17,718 nucleotides of DNA from Acidilobaceae archaeon UBA162 (GTDB lineage: Archaea > Thermoproteota > Thermoprotei_A > Sulfolobales > Acidilobaceae). The position numbers and the translations under genes are program-made. The stretch spans positions 1,053 to 18,770 of the forward strand of contig DAJS01000021.1 of assembly GCA_002496425.1 (NCBI GenBank), given 5' to 3'. This document shows, in pieces, positions 12,720-17,718 of the stretch; positions within the stretch are counted from its first letter, which is position 1, and each line of letters opens with the position of its first letter. Below the pieces are notes generated by a model. It saw only the letters and a list, made by a program, of their open reading frames with translations, searched no databases and was not told where the DNA came from.

Positions 12720-13493
12720 TTAGGACAGCTCAACAGGCACCATGTATGGGATGGCGCCCATCCTCATGGCCAACTCCTTGAACTTTGAATCCTCAAGGCC
12801 TCCGGTACGCCTAAGGTACTCCAGCACCGACAGGGTTGGCGCTGCAGGCACTCCTGAGGCCCTGGCTGCGCCCCTAGTCCTCATGTCATCGCTTATCAGT
12901 ACTCCAGCGAGCTTCTTAGCAATATACATGGCCTGCGCCTCCTGGACTGAGACCCCACTTCTCCTAGCGAGCTCTGCCAAGGACGTACCCCCCGAGACGT
13001 TTTCAAAGCTTTCAAGGCTCAGGAGAAATCCTTTGAGCTTTGACATCTTCATTATCAGCGCCCGGGAGCGTTCCCTGACCCTGTCAGGTATCACGACCTT
13101 CCTGCTGATCTTAGAGAAATAATCTACTATGCCGAGCTCGAGCATTGTGTAGACAGCCGACATGTCAAGGACAAGTACGTGGGTGGACTCCACAGCGTCG
13201 GCGCCATGCCTAACCTCATCCATGTTATTAACTCCGAGCTCAGGGGCCACATTGTGTGATAGCATATACCACAGCATCTCGTCAAGGCTTGAGCCTCCAA
13301 CCTCTGCCGCTAGCTGAAATGACACGCGCCCGTTCCTGTAGGCCCTGAGGGCTACATCCTTCATGTCATACGAGCTCAGAAGCCTCCTTATGGAGTCCCT
13401 CACGGCCTCTGTCTTGCTACTGTAGATGCCTGCCATAACAAGCGCTTCAAGGATATCCTCTGTGTAGCCTGAGATCTCTATGGTTGTTACCAA
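12720..13493 (-). CDS. RHH/UPF0175-like antitoxin domain fused to a PIN (DUF3368-like) domain
   Basis: This 257-aa chain joins parts normally found as two proteins of a toxin-antitoxin pair. Residues 1-40 (TTIEISGYTEDILEALVMAG, then SSKTEAVRDSIRRLL) look like a ribbon-helix-helix DNA-binding unit. About 46-87 (ALRAYRNGRVSFQLAAEVGG, then SLDEMLWYMLSHNV) match the UPF0175-type helical antitoxin region. About 105-230 is a PIN domain: strand VLVLDMSAV (Asp110), VPDRVRE-like IPDRVRERS, Glu185 in SVQEAQA, and LISDDMRTRGAARASGV (Asp202/203). This last arrangement is that of DUF3368 PIN nucleases, so the acidic site appears largely intact. The TTG start is the only one that keeps the RHH strand; a TTTAA box at about 13524-13528 makes it nearly leaderless. 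It may be a self-inhibited RNase or a DNA-binding regulator. Confidence 0.82.
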   Translation of the reverse strand: MVTTIEISGYTEDILEALVMAGIYSSKTEAVRDSIRRLLSSYDMKDVALRAYRNGRVSFQLAAEVGGSSLDEMLWYMLSHNVAPELGVNNMDEVRHGADAVESTHVLVLDMSAVYTMLELGIVDYFSKISRKVVIPDRVRERSRALIMKMSKLKGFLLSLESFENVSGGTSLAELARRSGVSVQEAQAMYIAKKLAGVLISDDMRTRGAARASGVPAAPTLSVLEYLRRTGGLEDSKFKELAMRMGAIPYMVPVELS

Positions 13494-13520
13494 GGCGCCC
13501 CGAGAAAACCAGCGTAAGCC

Positions 13521-13530
13521 AAGTTAAAGC
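13521..13530 (-). promoter_or_regulatory. TATA-like promoter of the RHH-PIN fusion gene
   Basis: GCTTTAACTT on the minus strand; the inferred start is about 13499, six bases before the TTG codon. Confidence 0.4.
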
Positions 13531-13534
13531 TATT

Positions 13535-14812
13535 TCAGGTCAAAGGGGCTATTAACAGAACCTCCACCTCATCGCCCTCATCATAACCCTCCACATCCTC
13601 CGGGATCACAAGTATGCCGTTAGCATCCGTAAGCGTCGAGAGAACCCCTGAAGCCGTTATCGCCAACGGCTCAACCTTGTAGCGCCCTTCACTGCGATAT
13701 ACACGAACCCTCAGATAGGTTCTTACGCCGGCTATGTTAGCAACGCGCCTAGTTATTACACCCTTAGCTATGGGCATCGGATCTTCAGGCGTGCCAGTCA
13801 TGCGTCTAAGGACTGGCCTGACAAAGGCTAAGTAACCTGCCAGCGAAGCTACAGGGAAGCCTGAGAGCATAAAGATGGGTTTGCCCTCAACGACACCTGC
13901 CCCAGTTGGCTTTCCAGGCCTCATCCTGACACCGTTGAAAAGCACTCTACCCAACCTGTTGACAGCCTCTGGCACAAGGTCGTAGGATCCTATGCTAGTG
14001 CCACCGGTGGTTATTATAGCGTCCAACGAGCCTATGGATCTGGCTATGGCCTTCTCTATAGCATTCATATCGTCAGGTACAACTCCAAGGTCTACAGCCT
14101 CGTAACCGTCCCTGCCTAACAGGGCCTTGAGCATAGTCTTTGTGCTGTCAACTATCTTGCCCGGAGGCGGCGAACCCTTGTCGACTTCTCTTAGCTCAAC
14201 CAGCTCTGAACCTGTTGAGAGCACCCCAACCCTGAGCCTGCGGTATACTTTGACCTTCGTTATCCCAAGGGAGGCTAGGGCACCTATGTGCCAGGGCATC
14301 AGCTTATCACCCTTCCTTATCACTATCTTTCCCCTGCTGAAGTCCTCGCCCTTCCTAGAGACGTTCTGAAAGGGGGTCACTTGGGCCATTATGTAGACCT
14401 TGTCTCCCTGCCTCCTAGCATCCTCGGCCATAACTACTGCGTCGGCACCTGGGGGAAGCGGAGCTCCTGTGTAGATTATTGCTGCCTCGCCAGGCTCGAG
14501 AGGTCTTAGTGTTGAGATGTCAAAGCCTGGAATGACCTCGTACGCCACCTTCAGCTCTATCGGGTTAAGCATGCTCGCCCCCAGCGTATCGAATGACCTG
14601 ACGGCATAGCCATCTACTGCGCTCCTGTTGAAGGGGGGAAAGTCCGTAGGTGAAGTTATGTCCTCAGCCACCGGTAGACCTACCGAGTCCTCAAGGTCAA
14701 CCTCAACTACTTCAGGTACATGTGTCACCTCCCTGAACAGGATTGCCAGTGCGTCATCAACTCTAGTTAGTTCCTTAAAGCCCTCCATTATCCTCTTGCT
14801 CAAGGCCGTCAC
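13535..14812 (-). CDS. moeA: Molybdopterin molybdenumtransferase MoeA
   Basis: It inserts molybdate (or tungstate, plausible in a hyperthermophile) into adenylylated molybdopterin in the last step of Moco/Wco synthesis. Domain order is as in MoeA: domain I with FPPFNRSAVDGYAV (catalytic Asp67 in DGYA), domain II, the MogA-like domain with ITTGGTSIGSYDLV (267-280) and VRMRPGKPTGAG (295-306), SGFP (317-320), and a C-terminal barrel. Length 425 aa is typical. The GTG at 14812 follows a TTTTAC box centred about 28 bases upstream, so it is nearly leaderless; an internal ATG at 14788 is less supported. No MoaB/MoeB partner is adjacent. It follows the pterin-related MptE-like gene after 18 bases. 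Confidence 0.96.
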   Translation of the reverse strand: MTALSKRIMEGFKELTRVDDALAILFREVTHVPEVVEVDLEDSVGLPVAEDITSPTDFPPFNRSAVDGYAVRSFDTLGASMLNPIELKVAYEVIPGFDISTLRPLEPGEAAIIYTGAPLPPGADAVVMAEDARRQGDKVYIMAQVTPFQNVSRKGEDFSRGKIVIRKGDKLMPWHIGALASLGITKVKVYRRLRVGVLSTGSELVELREVDKGSPPPGKIVDSTKTMLKALLGRDGYEAVDLGVVPDDMNAIEKAIARSIGSLDAIITTGGTSIGSYDLVPEAVNRLGRVLFNGVRMRPGKPTGAGVVEGKPIFMLSGFPVASLAGYLAFVRPVLRRMTGTPEDPMPIAKGVITRRVANIAGVRTYLRVRVYRSEGRYKVEPLAITASGVLSTLTDANGILVIPEDVEGYDEGDEVEVLLIAPLT

Positions 14813-14830
14813 CTGACCTTAGGCTATGCC

Positions 14831-15616
14831 TTAGGCGTAAAAGCCTGCCTCAGGCTGCCTCCTGAACCTAATAGTACCTTTGTTGTCGTGCTCCTCAGCA
14901 TAGCCTAGAGACCCAGCTATGAGCTTCAGTGCTTTCATGCCAACTGCAATCTTAGTCGACTTAGAGGCCCTCTGGCGTCCGTTGCAGAAGTCCTTGTGAC
15001 CACACACTATTGGCAACGTGGTGAACCCAAGCAGGTCCACAGAGCTGGCCCCAGAGTACATGGCTAAAGCAGCGGCCCTGTCACCGTCAGTAAAGGCTCC
15101 TAGAGGCACAATACAGTATGGGGTCTCTACCTGACTGGTCAGGATTAGCCTAACCGAGCGGGCTAGCCACGTAGCTATTTCAGCTACCCTAGCACCGTTG
15201 TCACCGTGAATGTGGAGCGCGAACACCTCACTCACTGCCGGCACCATGTGAAGGTACTTTAGGGCTGCGTCACCGTCGCCTGTTAACACCAGGGCCTTGA
15301 GGCCAAGCCTCAGCAGCACTGGGATTGACCCTTCAGGGGCTAGGATTATGTCACAAGGCCCCGTAACAGGCCCTAGCCATGATGGGCCCACTACGCATGC
15401 CCTACGCCCTTCTAAGGTCTTGCTCACCATGTTTAACGTATTGCATGTACAGAAGCAGTCCACAAGTCCCTCAAACGCCGCTGATGAGTCCAATTCCCTC
15501 AGGCGGGGGTAGCCCATTGTGGGCTCAACTATGGCCTTGTAGGCTTCAAGCCCCGCCCTTGTTGCTTCTAAGAGCCTCCTCGATGCCCCGCAGAGCCTCG
15601 TCAGCTGTAGAGACAT
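14831..15616 (-). CDS. MptE-like 6-hydroxymethyl-7,8-dihydropterin diphosphokinase (DUF115 family)
   Basis: Archaeal MptE proteins transfer a pyrophosphate from ATP to 6-hydroxymethyl-dihydropterin, a step toward methanopterin or other archaeal folate analogues. Family marks seen in this 261-aa protein are CVVGPS (75-80), LVLTGDGDAA (109-118) at the place of the usual T-D-L-D-G-D metal motif, HIHGDNGARV (135-144), GAFTDGDRAAALA (173-185) and GASSVDLLGF (189-198). The metal motif has one Asp fewer than usual, so activity needs testing. Start ATG 15616 lies 71 bases inside the end of the DUF447-like gene; no later in-frame ATG/GTG/TTG keeps the N-terminal domain, so the overlap seems real. The N-terminal domain is cysteine-rich (CFCTC, 54-58). 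Confidence 0.8.
   Translation of the reverse strand: MSLQLTRLCGASRRLLEATRAGLEAYKAIVEPTMGYPRLRELDSSAAFEGLVDCFCTCNTLNMVSKTLEGRRACVVGPSWLGPVTGPCDIILAPEGSIPVLLRLGLKALVLTGDGDAALKYLHMVPAVSEVFALHIHGDNGARVAEIATWLARSVRLILTSQVETPYCIVPLGAFTDGDRAAALAMYSGASSVDLLGFTTLPIVCGHKDFCNGRQRASKSTKIAVGMKALKLIAGSLGYAEEHDNKGTIRFRRQPEAGFYA
14837..14844 (-). promoter_or_regulatory. TATA-like promoter of moeA inside the end of the upstream gene
   Basis: GCTTTTAC on the minus strand overlaps the last codons of the MptE-like gene. The inferred start near 14815 is 3 bases from the GTG of moeA. Confidence 0.35.
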
Positions 15617-16115
15617 AGCGCCTGTCGCCCCTTGAGGCCCTCTCCACGCACCACCTTAGCCCCTTTGCGTAGTCCAGGTACCAGGGCTCGCCAGCTCCGG
15701 CTTTAGCCTTGGTGAGAAGCACGAGGAGCTCCACGAGGCAGCCATAGACCCTGCTGTAGGGTGGCAGCTCACCACCCTCCCTTCTGAGCTCAACACAGCG
15801 AAACAGGACGTCAGGACCCTCATCGCTCACCGTTACGTAATGGCATGTGAACCATAGGCCTCTAGTTGGGTCAGGCCTCGGGCAGCCACCGTCCCAGTTA
15901 ACCTGCGCCTCTAGCTCATGCCTTAGGCTCAGGTAGAAGTCAAGGGGATCGGAGGGTGACAAGAGCCTTAGCGTGCCCTTTGCGTTCAGCCTCCTCAGCA
16001 GCCCAGCGCCCTTAAAGACTCTGAAAGCACCTTCCCTGGCTGTAACGCCAAGAGGCATTGAGTACCTGTCACTGCCGCAGGGGAACGCGACAAACTCGTA
16101 GTAGGCGTCCTCCAC
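15546..16115 (-). CDS. DUF447-family (flavin-reductase-like) protein
   Basis: This is a 189-aa protein resembling the archaeal DUF447 family, which has an FMN-binding split-barrel fold. The opening YYEFVAFPCGSDRYSMPLGVTAREG (5-29), then RVFKGAGLLRRL and LLSPSDPLDFYLSL (51-64), follow the family pattern of substrate-free 'name, PMGV, yKGt, dDP-f' blocks. The C-terminal half is helical (SRVYGCLVELLVLLTKAKAG, then GLRWCVERASRG) as in longer DUF447 members. The GTG at 16115 is leaderless relative to the TTAAATA box at 16137-16143. It overlaps the MptE-like gene by 71 bases, so a linked role in pterin or flavin chemistry is a reasonable inference. No reaction can be stated. Confidence 0.75.
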   Translation of the reverse strand: MEDAYYEFVAFPCGSDRYSMPLGVTAREGAFRVFKGAGLLRRLNAKGTLRLLSPSDPLDFYLSLRHELEAQVNWDGGCPRPDPTRGLWFTCHYVTVSDEGPDVLFRCVELRREGGELPPYSRVYGCLVELLVLLTKAKAGAGEPWYLDYAKGLRWCVERASRGDRRYVSTADEALRGIEEALRSNKGGA

Positions 16116-16136
16116 AGGCTTTAGCCTCTATGAAAG

Positions 16137-16143
16137 TATTTAA
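16137..16143. promoter_or_regulatory. TATA box possibly shared by the DUF447-like gene and S19e
   Basis: TATTTAA (plus) reads TTAAATA on the minus strand, in a 61-base divergent gap. Starts about 26 bases away fall near 16114 (the GTG of the minus gene, leaderless) and 16166 (about 10 bases before the S19e ATG). A second plus-strand candidate, AAAATATG near 16152-16159, would make S19e leaderless. Confidence 0.5.
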
Positions 16144-16176
16144 GTCCTATCAAAATATGCCTGTTGGGTATATGCA

Positions 16177-16632
16177 ATGGTAACTGCTAGAGACGTTCCG
16201 GCCGACGCGCTCATTGTTAGGCTGGCGCAGAAGCTAAAGAACTATGAGCAGCTGAAGCCGCCGGAGTGGGCAATATACGCTAAGACAGGACACTTCAAAG
16301 AAAGACCTCCCTCGGACCCGGACTGGTGGTACGTGAGAGCTGCCTCCCTTCTCCGCAAGCTCTACCTGGCTGGCGAACCCGTGGGGGTTGAAACCCTAAG
16401 GATAGTCTATGGCGGTAGAAAGAGGAGGGGTTCAAGGCCTGCCCACTTCGCTAGGGCCTCGGGCAGTGTGATAAGGCACCTGCTCCAGAGACTAGAGCAG
16501 GTAGGCCTCGTTAAGAGCACAGGTAGAGGGAGAAGGCTGAGCCCGCAAGGATACTCATTTGTGGATCAGACAGCAAAGGAGATAGCCAAGGAGCTGGTCA
16601 AGGAGAGGCCTGAGCTGGCTAAGTACTTCTGA
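16177..16632 (+). CDS. rps19e: Small-subunit ribosomal protein S19e
   Basis: This is an archaeal/eukaryotic-specific 30S protein (eS19), a winged-helix-like all-alpha protein in the head of the small subunit. MVTARDVPADALIVRLAQKLK, then PPEWAIYAKTGHFKERPPSDPDWWYVRAASLLRKLY and the C-terminal RHLLQRLEQVGLVKSTGRGRRLSPQGYSFVDQTAKEI, are unmistakable. At 151 aa it is typical. No Shine-Dalgarno is seen; the inferred leader is 0-10 bases. A T-rich stretch (GATTTATCTTTC, 16633-16644) after the stop may end the transcript before the convergent CYTH gene. Confidence 0.97.
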   Translation: MVTARDVPADALIVRLAQKLKNYEQLKPPEWAIYAKTGHFKERPPSDPDWWYVRAASLLRKLYLAGEPVGVETLRIVYGGRKRRGSRPAHFARASGSVIRHLLQRLEQVGLVKSTGRGRRLSPQGYSFVDQTAKEIAKELVKERPELAKYF

Positions 16633-16657
16633 GATTTATCTTTCATAGGCCTTCTTG

Positions 16658-17197
16658 TCACTGACTGGCCGCGGCGCCCATGCGGCGCCTAGCAACCATC
16701 TCCGCATATGTCTCGTTGACAGGCTCTCCTGATATCTTGAGCTCGTTGATGGCATCCTTTATGGAGGCCTCGTCGCCAGTCTTGGACTCCACCTCCACGA
16801 AGCACCCAAGGCCTTCCACCCTATCAAGTGTGACCAGAACCTCCTTGTAGCTGATGTAGATCCTAAACTTCACCACCTCAACTGACCTCCTGAAGCCGAG
16901 AGCCTCAAGGATTGGTATGGGATCCCCTGAGATCTCAAGGTTGATCTCCTGCCTGTCCTTAAGCGGCCTGGGCGCCCTAGGACCCTTGTATGTCAGTGAC
17001 CTTGGCCTTCCATTGACATAGCGTACTCTGAGCGCCTCGTCTAAGGCCCATAGGTCTCTACAAGGATGAGAAAGGTAGACGTCTGTTTCCTCTACTATAG
17101 CCTCTACCTCGCCAGCGCGCTCCTGCAGCAGGTTCCGTAGCTCCTCCAGTTGGTCGCAGTCAACTCTGTACTTTTGCTCAACCTCACGCCTACTCAT
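16658..17197 (-). CDS. CYTH-domain protein (class IV adenylate cyclase/thiamine triphosphatase-like)
   Basis: This is a 179-aa triphosphate-tunnel-type enzyme. The hallmark E-x-E-x-K is at the N-terminus (Glu5, Glu7, Lys9 in REVEQKYRV). Further tunnel residues are in ALRVRY (55-60), SLTYKGPR (67-74), EINLEI (84-89), VVKFRIYI (108-115), VTLDRVEGLGCFVEVESK (122-139). Archaeal members are annotated as class IV adenylate cyclases, but many CYTH proteins hydrolyse inorganic or thiamine triphosphate; the sequence does not decide between them. The ATG follows the CDC48-type ATPase stop by 11 bases with GAGG upstream, so the two are probably one operon. It converges on S19e, 25 bases apart. Confidence 0.9.
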   Translation of the reverse strand: MSRREVEQKYRVDCDQLEELRNLLQERAGEVEAIVEETDVYLSHPCRDLWALDEALRVRYVNGRPRSLTYKGPRAPRPLKDRQEINLEISGDPIPILEALGFRRSVEVVKFRIYISYKEVLVTLDRVEGLGCFVEVESKTGDEASIKDAINELKISGEPVNETYAEMVARRRMGAAASQ

Positions 17198-17208
17198 CTG
17201 CAGCCGCC

Positions 17209-17718
17209 TCAGATGCTCATTAACATGCGCTTCATCTTCTCACCCATTTGCTCATACCTAGCTATATCCTCGTTAGTCAGGCTTGGCCTGACCTTCTTCA
17301 GGGCCTGCTCGAAGTGACGCCACTCAACAGGTCCTGGCTCCATCTTTTCTCTGAGCTTCATTAGCGCCGCCTCCCTCACCAACGCCGCCAGGTCGGCGCC
17401 AGTGTAGCCCTCGGTCAGCTGCGCCAGCCTGTTTATGTCAACGTCGCTAGCCAAGGGTACGTTCTTTGTGTGTATGCTCAGTATCTGCTTCCTGGCCTCC
17501 TTGTCAGGCGGAGGCACATAGAGGAGCCTATCGAAGCGGCCAGGCCTCAGGAGCGCCGGATCAAGAATGTCCGGCCTATTAGTAGCAGCTATCACTACGA
17601 CGTTAGAGAGCGGCACTATCCCGTCCATCTCCGTCAGTAGCTGGTTCACTATTCTGTCAGTGACGCCGGCGTCAAAGCTGTAGCCGCGCTGCGGGGCTAT
17701 GGAGTCTATCTCATCAAA
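17209..17718 (-). CDS. CDC48/VCP-type AAA ATPase, C-terminal end of the second AAA domain (5' part outside window)
   Basis: Archaeal CDC48 (VAT) is a hexameric unfoldase that extracts and unfolds proteins for the proteasome. The 169 visible codons begin in Walker B (FDEIDSIAP), continue with GVTDRIVNQLLTEMDG, sensor 1 VVVIAATNRPDILDPALLRPGRFDRL with arginine fingers, then sensor 2 GYTGADLAALVREAAL. They end in a short tail without a clear HbYX proteasome-docking motif (KRMLMSI). These match the D2 domain of CDC48 rather than PAN, which ends differently. The loop before GVTD reads QRGYSFDA, slightly different from the usual serine-rich run. The start is beyond base 17718. Confidence 0.93.
   Translation of the reverse strand, partial: FDEIDSIAPQRGYSFDAGVTDRIVNQLLTEMDGIVPLSNVVVIAATNRPDILDPALLRPGRFDRLLYVPPPDKEARKQILSIHTKNVPLASDVDINRLAQLTEGYTGADLAALVREAALMKLREKMEPGPVEWRHFEQALKKVRPSLTNEDIARYEQMGEKMKRMLMSI

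Noticed and set aside
12742..13122. 126-codon plus-strand open frame opposite the RHH-PIN fusion
   Set aside because: Composition is that of an antisense frame in GC-rich coding DNA, with no start signals. The minus-strand frame has two recognisable domains.
4467..14833. A 13-base string (AGGCTATGCCTTA) present at 4467-4479 and 14821-14833
   Set aside because: A few 13-base matches are expected by chance in a window of this size on both strands, and the second copy is not part of a hairpin.
16673..16689. GGCGCC-CATGC-GGCGCC stem near the 3' end of the CYTH gene
   Set aside because: It lies in codons for alanine and arginine/glycine of a GC-rich gene and is not followed by a T tract; codon bias explains it.
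1..17718. tRNA, rRNA, CRISPR arrays, insertion sequences, integrase sites
   Set aside because: I saw no repeat-spacer pattern, transposase, tRNA-like cloverleaf or rRNA segment in the gaps, all of which are shorter than 300 bases. A tRNAscan or CRISPR finder run would settle this.

Overview
The window looks like chromosomal DNA of a GC-rich thermoacidophilic crenarchaeote, most likely close to Acidilobus. This placement is an inference from gene content and codon usage, not from a search. The archaeal signs are: ribosomal proteins of archaeal type only (L10e, L19e, L32e, S19e, and S5 with the archaeal GCGSWECTCG stretch), a CDP-archaeol synthase for ether lipids, a bifunctional fructose-1,6-bisphosphate aldolase/phosphatase, a short archaeal triosephosphate isomerase, a CDC48-type AAA ATPase, frequent GTG/TTG starts, and TATA-like boxes about 25-27 bases upstream of inferred transcript starts. 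Several genes look leaderless or nearly so.

Layout, left to right. 1-2254: the incomplete end of an oligopeptide ABC transporter ATPase, then serine hydroxymethyltransferase, both on the minus strand. 2481-4900: a small cysteine-free thioredoxin-fold-like protein (+), ribosomal protein L10e (-), an acyl-CoA dehydrogenase with the isovaleryl-CoA-type catalytic glutamate (+), and a winged-helix regulator (+). 4890-6800: triosephosphate isomerase and FBP aldolase/phosphatase, consecutive gluconeogenic enzymes, each with its own promoter. 6906-11769: the distal half of the archaeal spc ribosomal operon, read right to left as L6, L32e, L19e, L18, S5, L30, L15, tightly overlapped. It is followed not by secY but by a RecA-superfamily ATPase and CDP-archaeol synthase. 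11831-13493: a 71-residue basic protein with a leaderless GTG start, a VWA protein resembling TFIIH p44/Ssl1, and a single-chain fusion of an antitoxin-like ribbon-helix-helix region to a PIN domain. 13535-16115: MoeA and an overlapping pair of a DUF447-like flavoprotein and an MptE-like pterin diphosphokinase. 16177-17718: S19e (+), a CYTH phosphohydrolase/cyclase and the 3' end of a CDC48-type ATPase (both -).

How the genes may work together: SHMT, the MptE/DUF447 pair and MoeA point to a modified-pterin one-carbon carrier and molybdopterin metabolism. TPI plus FBP aldolase/phosphatase form the triose-to-fructose-6-phosphate part of gluconeogenesis. The rest is mostly information processing.

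No mobile element, CRISPR array, tRNA or rRNA was seen, and no stretch longer than 300 bases lacks a gene. I did not find an obvious multi-gene defence or biosynthetic system that is new. The most interesting items are the RHH/UPF0175-PIN fusion, the p44/Ssl1-like VWA protein, the secY-less end of the ribosomal operon, and two divergent gene pairs that appear to share one symmetric TATA box.
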